Below are positions 21,736-32,983 of a stretch of 64,000 nucleotides of DNA, piece after piece. Both the position numbers and the translations under genes were made by a program. The stretch is from Paracidovorax avenae ATCC 19860. Its GTDB lineage: Bacteria > Pseudomonadota > Gammaproteobacteria > Burkholderiales > Burkholderiaceae_C. The stretch covers positions 2,046,001 to 2,110,000 of the forward strand of contig NC_015138.1 in NCBI RefSeq assembly GCF_000176855.2. The letters run 5' to 3'. The notes beneath the pieces are model-generated. The model saw only the letters and a program-made list of their open reading frames with translations, was not told where the DNA came from and made no database searches. Position 1 is the first letter of the stretch, and each line of letters starts with the position of its first letter.

Positions 21736-22130
21736 CAGGGCTTGGCGGTGCGCCAGACCTGATTCACACCGTCGCCCGTGCGTTCGCCGGGCTGGGTGTC
21801 CTTCACCCAGTAGTAGAGCGGCTTGCCCTTGTAGGCCAGTTGCTTGGCGCCGTCGTCGCGCTCCACCACGCTGAATTCGCCCGTGGGCGTGTCGCTGCCG
21901 GCCAGCAGCGGCGGCCAGTTCTTCGCGCAGGGGCCGTTGCAGACCGATTTGCCGCCGCCGGCCGGGTCGCGGTCGAAGGTGTAGAGCGTCATGCCGTTCG
22001 GGCCCACGAGGGCGCCGTTCTTCTCGGCCACGCCGCCGGGCATGCGGGACGACGACATGGAGGCGCAGCCGGCAAGTGCCAGTGCCAGTGCCAGGGCGGA
22101 GGTCGCGAAGAGGGTGGAGAGTCGGGTCAT
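21735..22130 (-). CDS. COG4315-type secreted repeat lipoprotein
   Basis: This 131-residue lipoprotein has the signal ALALALALAGC, with Cys22 as lipidation site. The mature part holds two copies of the small lipoprotein-15 repeat: GPNGMTLYTFDRDPAGGGKS followed by CNGPCAKNWPPL, and later AYKGKPLYYWVKDTQPGERT. The family is common in Burkholderiales near ECF sigma factors; its function is unknown. The start at 22130 is chosen for the signal peptide; further upstream in-frame sequence overlaps the smpB region and is not credible. CAGGAG lies about 8 bases before the start on the minus strand. Confidence 0.88.
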   Translation of the reverse strand: MTRLSTLFATSALALALALAGCASMSSSRMPGGVAEKNGALVGPNGMTLYTFDRDPAGGGKSVCNGPCAKNWPPLLAGSDTPTGEFSVVERDDGAKQLAYKGKPLYYWVKDTQPGERTGDGVNQVWRTAKP

Positions 22131-22243
22131 CGGTGTGTGCTCCTGTAGGCGCGGGTGGCGGCGACATGCCGGCCCCACGCAGGATAGAACACCGGGCGCG
22201 ATCGGTTTATTCCGCACCGTCCGAAAATTTTTTTGCGGCCGCC

Positions 22244-22717
22244 TCAGCGGTGGCGGCTCTTCATCGCGCGCTCCACCTCGCGCTTGCCCTCGCGTTCCTT
22301 GATGGTGTCGCGCTTGTCGTGCTCGGCCTTGCCCTTGGCGAGCGCGATCTCGCACTTGGCGCGGCCGTTGGTCCAATGCAGGTTCAGCGGCACCAGCGTA
22401 TAGCCCTTCTGCTCGACTTTGCCGATCAGGCGCTTGATCTCGTCCTTGTGCAGCAGCAGCTTCTTGGTGCGGACCGCGTCCGGGCTCACGTGGGTGGAGG
22501 CCGTCTTCAGGGGATTGATCTGGCAGCCGATCAGGTAGAGCTCGCCTTCGCGGATCACCACGTAGCCGTCGGTGAGCTGCACCTTGCCCTCGCGCAGGGC
22601 CTTGACCTCCCAGCCGTGCAGCACCATGCCCGCCTCGTGGCGTTCCTCGAAGAAATAGTTGAAGGCCGCCTTCTTGTTGTCGGCGATGCGGGACAGGGTC
22701 TCGGGTTTCTTGGCCAT
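22244..22717 (-). CDS. smpB: SsrA-binding protein SmpB
   Basis: SmpB binds tmRNA and delivers it to stalled ribosomes for trans-translation. The 157-residue product has the conserved core [20 protein letters not shown], then [19 protein letters not shown], the NPLK loop and the basic C-terminal tail [18 protein letters not shown], which folds into the decoding centre. Length is normal. It is divergent from ratA with a 122-base gap; smpB next to ratA is a common arrangement in proteobacteria. The tmRNA gene itself is not in this window. Confidence 0.98.
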   Translation of the reverse strand: MAKKPETLSRIADNKKAAFNYFFEERHEAGMVLHGWEVKALREGKVQLTDGYVVIREGELYLIGCQINPLKTASTHVSPDAVRTKKLLLHKDEIKRLIGKVEQKGYTLVPLNLHWTNGRAKCEIALAKGKAEHDKRDTIKEREGKREVERAMKSRHR

Positions 22718-22839
22718 GGGGAATCAGATGCGGCACATGGAGGCGTTTGAAAGCCCTCCCTACAATCGGACGATCGGCCGTGCGCTATCCGGGGATTCTA
22801 GTGCTCCGTTCCGCCGCGGCCCGCCATGCCCGTCCTTCC

Positions 22840-23280
22840 ATGAAAAACGTCAACAAGTCCGTCCTGATCTGGTACAGCCCCGAAGAGATGTTCGCCCTCG
22901 TCACCGACGTGGCGAAGTACCCGGAATTCCTGCCCTGGTGCGACAGCGCGCGGGTGCTGGAACAGGACGAGCACGGCATGACCGCCGAGGTGGGCATCGC
23001 CTTCAGCGGCCTGCGCAAGTCCTTCGTCACGCGCAACCAGCACGAGCCCGGGCGGCGCGTGCAGATGCGGCTCGTGAAAGGGCCTTTCTCGCAGCTCGAC
23101 GGCGACTGGCGCTTCCATCCCGTGGGCGATGGCAGCCAGCGCGCCTGCAAGGTGGAGCTGCAGCTCAACTACGGTTTCGACAATATCGCGCTGGCCGCGC
23201 TGGTGGGCCCGGTGTTCGACCGCATCGCGGGCAGCATGGTGGATGCGTTCATCCAGCGCGCGGAGCAGGTCTATGGCTGA
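22840..23280 (+). CDS. ratA: RatA/coenzyme Q-binding START-domain protein
   Basis: This 146-residue protein belongs to the RatA/Coq10 START-like family, linked to ubiquinone function and, in Escherichia coli, to inhibition of 70S ribosome formation. Visible blocks are SVLIWYSPEEMFALVTDV, YPEFLPWCDSARV and RFHPVGDG, then the C-terminal helix VFDRIAGSMVDAFIQRAEQV. The start at 22840 is chosen because MKNVNKS is the normal N-terminus; in-frame sequence before it is promoter. Its end overlaps the next gene, so the two genes form the usual ratA-rnfH pair opposite smpB. Confidence 0.93.
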   Translation: MKNVNKSVLIWYSPEEMFALVTDVAKYPEFLPWCDSARVLEQDEHGMTAEVGIAFSGLRKSFVTRNQHEPGRRVQMRLVKGPFSQLDGDWRFHPVGDGSQRACKVELQLNYGFDNIALAALVGPVFDRIAGSMVDAFIQRAEQVYG

Positions 23281-23623
23281 GGCAGGCGTCGTGGCCGCCA
23301 CCACGGGCCGCGTGGCGGTGACCGTCGCGTGGTCACCCGGGCCGCGTGAGGTGCGAGAAACAGTGCTGGAATTGCCTGCCGGCGCCACGGTGCGCGATGC
23401 GCTCGCGGCCTGCGGCGGCCCGGAGGATGGATCGGCCACCTGCGGCATCTGGGGCCGCCCCGTGGCGCTGGACCGTGTGCTGCAGGACGGCGACCGCGTG
23501 GAGTGGTACCGCCCGTTGCGGATCGATCCCAAGAAGGCGCGGCGCGAGCGCTTCGCGCGCCAGGGGGCCCGGGCCACGGGGCTGTTCGCCGCGCGGCGCC
23601 CGGGTGCCAAGGCCGGGTACTGA
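23273..23623 (+). CDS. RnfH/RatB-family ubiquitin-like protein
   Basis: This 116-residue member of the RnfH (RatB) family has a beta-grasp fold. The core VAVTVAWSPGPREVRETVLE, the strand GATVRDALAACGG and the ending DRVEWYRPLRIDPKKARRERF are diagnostic. It begins eight bases before the end of ratA, giving translational coupling. A glycine and arginine rich C-terminal tail extends past the common core. The name RatB comes from this genomic position; the molecular role is not established. Confidence 0.9.
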   Translation: MAEAGVVAATTGRVAVTVAWSPGPREVRETVLELPAGATVRDALAACGGPEDGSATCGIWGRPVALDRVLQDGDRVEWYRPLRIDPKKARRERFARQGARATGLFAARRPGAKAGY

Positions 23624-23738
23624 GAATCCTGAACGGGGGCTGGTGGGCGGGTTTTTGTGCAATCAAGAAAACCCTGGCATAAGAAGGTTCTGCCTTGTCA
23701 TATCCGTGACCTACATCGTACAAGGCGAAGCAACTGAA

Positions 23739-25370
23739 TCAGTCGGCATTTCCTCCTGTTTTGGGAAGCTGTCCCAAACCTACGGGGGTTCCATTTTTGT
23801 CGCGGATTTGCATGGCGAATCCTCTTCTCCATCTGTAGAGATCTGGTTTATCCACGGTGCGTGACATGGCGGGAACGCCTCGAATTTCTGAGGTTGCATC
23901 GAATGACACAGCCTGAAAGGTGGTGCTGCCGCTGCCAAAAACATAAAGAGTACATAATATGGTTCCGTTGTACTCTAAATATGGATTGGTTCTGCCTTCG
24001 GTGTAGTGGCAGCTTGCATTTCTGCCTTTGGCCTCGTTGCCTTCCACCCTGTCCAGGGTTACTCCATAATCCCAGTCATCAAACGCTCCAAAGCTCCACT
24101 CCCCCAGTAGTGCCTCTGGGTTCTTCTTTCCATAACCAAATTGAAATTTTTCGATTGCGAGCCAGTCTTCACCCGGAAACTTCACCCAGCCTGCCAAAGT
24201 CGAGTCGAAAGCCAATTCCACTTTTCCAGAATCAGCGGCTTCATGCCCAGTCAATGGCGGGCCGCCAAAATAACGCCCTCCCGCATAGCGTTTGAGTTGA
24301 GTGACGACGTTGGAGGTGCCGTATTTCATTTTTCCCACTGCAAGATGGAAGGTCGGGTCTCCATTGCTTTCGTAGTTGAATACTTGCATGACCAGCACGT
24401 CATTTTGCACATCGATGGCCATGCCCCGCCCTGGTGTTCCATTCAGCTCCTGGCTTATCACCCATGTTCCCGGCTCGGGGGTGTATACATCGATGCCATT
24501 CTCGTATATGACCCCTCTATAGTCGGTGATTCTGTCTTCGCCAATATTCGCCATCCTGTAGGACGTGAAGTTCGACTGGTTGAAGTTTGAATATTTGCTT
24601 CCGCGTAGTTTGTTGCGTCTGCCTGGTGCATCCTGCCGGGTTATGAAGCCCTCAAGACCATTCAATGATCTACGTATTTCAAAGACCGCCTTTTCAGGGG
24701 GCACGCTGTCGAAGGTGGCATCGCATCGTATCCATCCATCTGCCTCCATGGCGGAACAGGGGGCGGAGGATTGAAAAGTGGATTCATACGCGTGGCTGCC
24801 AATCACTTGCAGAGATTCCTTGTTCCCATTGTTGGGGTCTCTGTATATCTCAATTTTCCGCATGGGTTTGAGTGGGTACCTTTCATCAAACTCTGCAACT
24901 ATCCAGCTTTCCCGGAAGTTCGGCTTGAGCAATGAACCTTGTGGCGCCTCGTCGAACTTGAGGCGGGACATGGCGACCTCGGGTTCCCCTGGAAATTGGA
25001 TGAATCCTGTTGTAGAGCTTTCGAAGCGGATGCGAACATCGCCAGGAGATTGCTCCTCCCGCGCTGTTCGGTCGCCGCTGCCAAAGAATCGGCCACCCCT
25101 GTACTGCTTCAGTGGGGCCTGGAACTGCATTCCATCCAGCGGGCCGGACGCCAGATGAAAGGTAGGTTGCCCCGTGGCGGTGTAGTTGTAAACCTGCATT
25201 ACCAGATGCTGGTTTTGTATGTCGATGGCCATCCCTCTCCCGGGTTTGCCATTCAACTCGGAATCTACGATCCAGGTACCGCTCTGGATGAAAACTGGTG
25301 TCGCTGAAGCGCCCATCGCGCTGGCGTAAAGAACAAGAATGCTGAAGAAAGCGTTTATAAGAAACTTCAT
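23739..25370 (-). CDS. secreted protein with two tandem GxW-type repeat domains
   Basis: This product is 543 residues from the ATG at 25370, which starts a signal peptide (MKFLINAFFSILVLYASAM, cleavage near SATPV). The mature protein holds two related domains of about 110 residues: the first has GTWIVDSELNGKPGRGMAID and YNYTATGQPTFHLASG, the second GTWVISQELNGTPGRGMAID and FNYESNGDPTFHLAVG. Both continue with a QYRGGRFFG/RYAGGRYFG strand and a FPGE turn. The pattern resembles secreted repeats with GLWW-type cores seen in other proteobacteria, which is inference. AT-rich codons distinguish it from its neighbours and suggest acquisition. Function unknown; an extracellular binding role is likely. 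Confidence 0.7.
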   Translation of the reverse strand: MKFLINAFFSILVLYASAMGASATPVFIQSGTWIVDSELNGKPGRGMAIDIQNQHLVMQVYNYTATGQPTFHLASGPLDGMQFQAPLKQYRGGRFFGSGDRTAREEQSPGDVRIRFESSTTGFIQFPGEPEVAMSRLKFDEAPQGSLLKPNFRESWIVAEFDERYPLKPMRKIEIYRDPNNGNKESLQVIGSHAYESTFQSSAPCSAMEADGWIRCDATFDSVPPEKAVFEIRRSLNGLEGFITRQDAPGRRNKLRGSKYSNFNQSNFTSYRMANIGEDRITDYRGVIYENGIDVYTPEPGTWVISQELNGTPGRGMAIDVQNDVLVMQVFNYESNGDPTFHLAVGKMKYGTSNVVTQLKRYAGGRYFGGPPLTGHEAADSGKVELAFDSTLAGWVKFPGEDWLAIEKFQFGYGKKNPEALLGEWSFGAFDDWDYGVTLDRVEGNEAKGRNASCHYTEGRTNPYLEYNGTILCTLYVFGSGSTTFQAVSFDATSEIRGVPAMSRTVDKPDLYRWRRGFAMQIRDKNGTPVGLGQLPKTGGNAD

Positions 25371-25775
25371 GATGGGTGCTGGCGTGATGCAGCCGCGCAT
25401 GCTCGGCCGGGGCTCGACAAATGTATCATCTTGTGAGGAAAATGTCGGCCGATTTTCGCGAGCAAATAACGATCCCAACCAGTTGTAGCTTGGCGCAGCC
25501 GATTTTTCAGCAGGTGGCTGCGCAATTCACCGTTGAAGGAACGGGCCGACGGAGTTGATCGGGGGAGGCGGTTGCCGCTGTTCTAACGCCCCTGCGTCCG
25601 CAGGACACCAGCCTGTGGAAGCCAGCCTCATCGTTTCAGGCACGCTGTGTTGGCGGCCGCCGTGGTTCAGTTGTGAAGGAAGGCAGGCAGGGAACGCATC
25701 ACCTTCCCGCGTAGTCATGCTGCATGGTGACGGTGTAGCCAATAGCGCCAGAAGTCTTCTGCCGCCTGCTTTCAA
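25371..25775. other. intergenic region with no recognised gene
   Basis: This 405-base gap lies between two genes on the minus strand. It must carry the promoter of the repeat-domain protein near its left end. The open frames in it lack a ribosome binding site and recognisable protein features. No tRNA, hairpin terminator or repeat copy was seen. Confidence 0.5.
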
Positions 25776-27871
<2,096 letters not shown>

Positions 27872-27877
27872 AGCACA

Positions 27878-27985
27878 ACCCCCTGAGGCGCTTACGCGCC
27901 TTCCCCCTTCTCTCGAACGGCTGCGCCGTTCGGGAAGGGGGACGCAGCCGGTGCGGCGGGGCGGCCCTTGCACGGCTGCTCTGGC
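27878..27985. repeat. dispersed Comamonadaceae-type palindromic repeat, copy B
   Basis: ACCCCCTGAGGCGCTTACGC, GCCTTCCCCC and later GGGGGACG and GCGGCCCTT repeat the order of blocks seen at 13720. Here the centre can fold: CGAACGGC pairs with GCCGTTCG, and CCCCCTTC with the GGAAGGGGG that follows. It begins seven bases after the stop of guaB and may help to end that transcript, although no T-run is present. Confidence 0.6.
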
Positions 27986-28085
27986 CTGGGGCCGCGGGGG
28001 CTTCGGGTGCCATGACGAATTCAAGGCTCTGGGCTCTCGGCTCTGGGCTATTCTGGTCTGATTGCCAGGGTCTGGTCGGTTTGGT

Positions 28086-28129
28086 AAAGTCTGGTCTGAA
28101 TTCTTGTTCAGGCCAGACTTTTCTTTTTT
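28086..28129 (+). terminator. intrinsic terminator or attenuator before the vapBC-type pair
   Basis: AAAGTCTGG at 28086-28094 pairs with CCAGACTTT at 28113-28121; an inner stem CTGAA/TTCAG closes a 6-base loop; TCTTTTTT follows. It is oriented rightward, 17 bases before the antitoxin start, so it either ends guaB transcription or limits expression of the toxin-antitoxin operon. Confidence 0.7.
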
Positions 28130-28146
28130 CCGGAAGCCTTTCGCGC

Positions 28147-28410
28147 ATGCAGACCGTCGGCATCTACGAAGCCAAGACCCGCTTTTCCGCGCTCATCGAG
28201 GCGGTGGAGCAGGGCGAGGAGGTGCGCATCACCCGCCATGGCAAGGAGGTGGTGCGCATGCTGCCGGTGCGGCGCCGGCCGGTGATCACCGACGAGCAGA
28301 TCGCGCGCGAGCTGGGGCAGATCGATGCGCTGCATGCCAGCATCCGTGCAGCGACCCAGGACACGGCGGCGCCGGCCCTGCGCCGCAGCGGACGGAGCAC
28401 CGCCGCATGA
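28147..28410 (+). CDS. Phd/YefM-family antitoxin
   Basis: This 87-residue protein is a Phd/YefM antitoxin. The N-terminal DNA-binding part reads VGIYEAKTRFSALIEAVEQG followed by EEVRITRHGKEVVRMLPV, the usual fold. The C-terminal arm, rich in charge, would wrap the toxin. The ATG at 28147 is taken because MQTVGIYEAK is the normal start; it lies just after the hairpin at 28086. Its last codon overlaps the toxin gene by ATGA, so the two are co-translated and the antitoxin comes first, as expected. It should repress its own operon. Confidence 0.9.
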   Translation: MQTVGIYEAKTRFSALIEAVEQGEEVRITRHGKEVVRMLPVRRRPVITDEQIARELGQIDALHASIRAATQDTAAPALRRSGRSTAA

Positions 28411-28853
28411 CCATGTCCACCACTGCCTTCGTGCTCGACGCCTCCGTGACCGCCGCCTGGCTGCTGCCCGATGCGGCCAGCGAGCATACGCGGCGCCTCT
28501 ATGCCCGCATCCGCCGCGACGAGGTCGAGCCGCAGGCACCGAATCTCTGGCAGTGGGAATGCGGCAACCTGATCGCGAGCGGCGTGCATGCCGGCCGCAT
28601 TCCTGCAGGCTCCGTCGAGGGGCTCTGGGCCGTGCTCGAGGCCATCCGCCACCGGGTGGAGCTGCACGAACTGGCGCCCGCGCAGCACAAGGCCGTGCTC
28701 GATGTCGCGCTGGACACCGGCCTGCCGGTCTATGACGCCGCCTATCTCTGGCTCGCGCGCTCGCTGCGCCTGCCGCTGGCCACGTTCGATACCGCCCAGG
28801 CCGAGGCCGCAACGCGCACCGGCGTGGCGCTGCTCGACCTGTCCACGTTCTGA
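28407..28853 (+). CDS. VapC-type PIN-domain ribonuclease toxin
   Basis: This 148-residue protein has a PIN domain. The acidic active-site residues are visible as [14 protein letters not shown] near the start (Asp about 11), [11 protein letters not shown] (Glu about 51) and [15 protein letters not shown] (Asp about 111), with PLATFDTAQ near the end. PIN toxins of this type cleave RNA, often tRNA. The start overlaps the antitoxin stop. The pair sits between guaB and guaA, an unusual position that puts a mobile stability module inside the GMP biosynthesis region. Confidence 0.92.
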   Translation: MTMSTTAFVLDASVTAAWLLPDAASEHTRRLYARIRRDEVEPQAPNLWQWECGNLIASGVHAGRIPAGSVEGLWAVLEAIRHRVELHELAPAQHKAVLDVALDTGLPVYDAAYLWLARSLRLPLATFDTAQAEAATRTGVALLDLSTF

Positions 28854-28908
28854 TCCCTCACGATTTCCCACCCTTTCCCTTTCCGCCCACCGTTCTCCCC
28901 CGACCACC

Positions 28909-30534
<1,626 letters not shown>

Positions 30535-30834
30535 AATCGGGTCCTTCGCGGACTATCGCCAGCTATCGAAAAATCGCCGCAACATGTTGATCTGAAAGGT
30601 TAAAAGTTGTGGCTGCTATCGGTGACTATCGCCGCCTAGCAGAAAAATTTGACGGTATAGGTGACGGTAAAAAAAGCGGCCGGATTCAGTCGTTCTCATT
30701 CACTATCCAGACTTATACCGTCTTTGACGGTAAAAGTTTTCTCGGAAAAGCTTGTTTCATGCGGCTTTCCGGGCATCAGCAGGCCTCCAGGTCCCTGACG
30801 GTAAAAGCCGTCGGAAAAACCGGAGAAAACGTCG
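30535..30834. repeat. attachment-site region with repeated integrase arm-type sites
   Basis: This 300-base gap holds TGACGGTAAAA at 30662, 30725 and 30796, with a partial copy TGACGGTA at 30650. GACTATCGCC occurs at 30551 and 30624. The motifs are directly repeated between guaA and the integrase, the place where a tyrosine integrase binds its arm sites. The gap is also clearly poorer in GC than guaA. The promoter of the integrase must be here. Confidence 0.6.
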
Positions 30835-32091
30835 ATGCTGACCGATGCTGCGCTACGAAATTTGAAGCCCAAGGCCAAGCCCTACAAGGCTTCTGACCGC
30901 GATGGGCTTTACGTGACGGTATTGCCGAGTGGTACCGTCACCTTCCGCTACGACTACCGCCTCAATGGCCGCCGCGAGACCTTGACCCTGGGGCGCTATG
31001 GCGCTGGCGGTATCTCGCTGGCGATGGCGCGCGAACTGCTGCTGGAGGCGCGCAAATCGGTTCAGGCAGGCGTCTCGCCTGCGATCGAGAAGCAGCGGGC
31101 CAAGCGGCGGGTTACCGCCATCAAGACCTTTGGGGCGGCGATGGATGCGTGGCTGGCCAATGCCAGGTTGGCCGACAGCACGCGCGCCATGCGCAAGCAC
31201 ATCATCGACCGGGACATCCTGCCGGTCTTCCGCCACCGCCTGCTGACCGAGATCCAGGCGGATGACCTGCGGGCTCTGTGCAACAAGGTCAAGGAGCGTG
31301 GTGCGCCGGCGACCGCGGTCCAGATCCGGGACATCGTCAAGCAGGTCTATGTCTATGCCATCGCCCAGGGCGAGAAGGTAGAGAACCCGACGGATAGCGT
31401 CAGCGCTTCATCGATCGCCACCTTCACACCCAAGGACCGCGCTTTGTCGCCGCTGGAGATCAGGCTGATGCTGCAACAACTGGAGTCGGTGGCGACCTAT
31501 CCGACGATCAGGCTGGCGTTGCGTCTGGTTCTCCTGACGCTGGTTCGCAAGAGCGAACTGATCCATGCCACCTGGGACGAGGTGGATTTCGAGCGGAAGA
31601 CCTGGACGATTCCCAAGGCGCGGATGAAGGGGCGCAATCCGCACGTGGTCTACCTGTCGAAACAAGCGCTCGACATCTTCGTGACGTTGCATGCGTGCGC
31701 GGCGGGTTCGAGGTTCGTTTTCCCGTCCCGATACGATGCGGAGCGCTGCATGTCCAATGCGACGTTGAACCGGGTGACGCAACTCATCGTCGAAGAAGCC
31801 AGGGGCAAGGGCCTGCCGTTGCAGCCGTTCACCGTTCATGACCTTCGACGGACAGGCTCGACGCTATTGAACGAAATCGGATTCAACCGCGACTGGATCG
31901 AAAAGTGCCTTGCGCACGAGGATGGGCGCTCGTCGCGGTCCGTCTACAACAAGGCCGAGTACGCCGAACAGCGGCGTCACATGCTGCAGGAGTGGGCCAA
32001 CCTGGTCGGTGCCTGGGAACAGGGACAGGACTACGTTCCGAAGCTAGTCCCGAGGAACGTGGTCGTGCCCGGATTGAGTGCAGTGGCATGA
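30835..32091 (+). CDS. P4-type tyrosine recombinase (island integrase)
   Basis: This 418-residue integrase has the N-terminal DUF4102 arm-binding domain (MLTDAALRNLKPKAKPYKAS, then DGLYVTVLPSGT), a core-binding SAM-like domain to about residue 190, and the catalytic domain. The active-site set is Arg238 (LVRKSELIH), His335 and Arg338 (HDLRR), His361 (LAHEDG) and nucleophile Tyr371 (SVYNKAEY). All are present, so it looks active. It follows guaA and would excise or insert the island at the guaA end. The long C-terminal tail beyond the tyrosine (about 45 residues) is normal. Confidence 0.95.
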   Translation: MLTDAALRNLKPKAKPYKASDRDGLYVTVLPSGTVTFRYDYRLNGRRETLTLGRYGAGGISLAMARELLLEARKSVQAGVSPAIEKQRAKRRVTAIKTFGAAMDAWLANARLADSTRAMRKHIIDRDILPVFRHRLLTEIQADDLRALCNKVKERGAPATAVQIRDIVKQVYVYAIAQGEKVENPTDSVSASSIATFTPKDRALSPLEIRLMLQQLESVATYPTIRLALRLVLLTLVRKSELIHATWDEVDFERKTWTIPKARMKGRNPHVVYLSKQALDIFVTLHACAAGSRFVFPSRYDAERCMSNATLNRVTQLIVEEARGKGLPLQPFTVHDLRRTGSTLLNEIGFNRDWIEKCLAHEDGRSSRSVYNKAEYAEQRRHMLQEWANLVGAWEQGQDYVPKLVPRNVVVPGLSAVA

Positions 32092-32149
32092 TCGTGTCTT
32101 GGTTGTCACTTGACAACTTTGTTTGTCGCCACCACACTGGAGGCCGTTG

Positions 32150-32425
32150 ATGGTCCGCCCCTCCCATCCGAAGAAGGAAGTCGAGGAGGCGCTCCGGCAT
32201 GCCGAGGGGCAGGGCTGGCGTGTCGAGGTTGGCGGAAGCCATGCGTGGGGGCGGATCTATTGCCCCTACAACGACCAGGAGTGCCGCTGCGGCGAGTTCT
32301 GCATCACCAGCGTGTGGAGCACGCCGAAGAATCCTGGTAACCACGCACGCGCCTTGCGGCGCGTCGTGGACAACTGCACCACGCACCGCCGCCAGCGCGA
32401 TGCTGGCGTGGGTGTCCAGGAGTAA
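32150..32425 (+). CDS. HicA-like small protein, candidate toxin
   Basis: This 91-residue protein starts at the ATG at 32150, after GGAGG. The pattern VEEALRHAEGQGWRVEVGGS then HAWGRIYCP and VWSTPKNPGNHARALRRVVD resembles the alpha-beta-beta-beta-alpha layout of HicA-type ribonuclease toxins: a helix, a GW strand, a Gly-Ser-His motif and a final helix. A cysteine cluster (CPYNDQECRCGEFC) is unusual for HicA and might bind metal. It is followed after 4 bases by a helix-turn-helix protein, as toxin and antitoxin would be. Toxin function is inference from this layout only. Confidence 0.5.
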   Translation: MVRPSHPKKEVEEALRHAEGQGWRVEVGGSHAWGRIYCPYNDQECRCGEFCITSVWSTPKNPGNHARALRRVVDNCTTHRRQRDAGVGVQE

Positions 32426-32429
32426 CGCA

Positions 32430-32954
32430 ATGGAATACACCTTCACCCTGAAGTACCAACTGGCTGACGAGGACCGCGGCATCGATGCGCTGGTCGAGCG
32501 CTTGGGCGAGGCCGGCTGCGACGATGCGCTGGTCGGCATTGGGCAGCCGGGGCGCCTGGCGCTGGAGTTCACGCGCGAGGCGGCCGATGCCGGCGAGGCG
32601 GTGCGTAGCGCGTTGGCCGATGTGCGCGCCGCGGTGCCTTCAGCGCGGCTGATCGAGGTGGCTCCGGACCTAGTGGGGTTGACCGACGTGGCCGAGATCG
32701 TGGGCGTGTCGCGGCAGAACATGCGCAAGCTGATGCTTGCGCATCCTGGAAGCTTCCCGGCCCCGGTGCATGAGGGCAGCACGTCGATCTGGCATCTGGC
32801 CGACGTGCTGGCTTGGCTGCAGGATCGCGGAGGTTATGCGCTGGCGGAGAATGTGCTGGACGTGGCGCGTGTGGCAATGCAGGCAAATGTGGTGAAGGAG
32901 CGTCTGCGACTGCCGAAGGCAGCAGCGAAGGAACTGGATGCCTTGGTGGGATGA
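32430..32954 (+). CDS. HTH protein, candidate antitoxin/regulator of the HicA-like gene
   Basis: This 174-residue protein begins with a ferredoxin-like strand and helix stretch (YTFTLKYQLADEDRGIDALV) and an FTREAADAGEAVRSALADV helix, which are HicB-like in arrangement. The middle has a helix-turn-helix of AlpA/MerR type: VGLTDVAEIVGVSRQNMRKL, then FPAPVHEGSTSIWHLADVLA. The end is a charged helix. Partnership with the small protein just upstream (4-base gap, AGGAG inside the upstream stop region) suggests a toxin-antitoxin-like module or regulator. It is convergent with the HEPN-motif gene. Confidence 0.5.
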   Translation: MEYTFTLKYQLADEDRGIDALVERLGEAGCDDALVGIGQPGRLALEFTREAADAGEAVRSALADVRAAVPSARLIEVAPDLVGLTDVAEIVGVSRQNMRKLMLAHPGSFPAPVHEGSTSIWHLADVLAWLQDRGGYALAENVLDVARVAMQANVVKERLRLPKAAAKELDALVG

Positions 32955-32983
32955 ACGGCTCGGCGCTCGACTAGTTCGTTACC

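Noticed and set aside
25527..25775. 82-residue frame between the repeat-domain protein and the DUF4124 gene
   Set aside because: No ribosome binding site, no conserved features, and no neighbour that suggests an operon.
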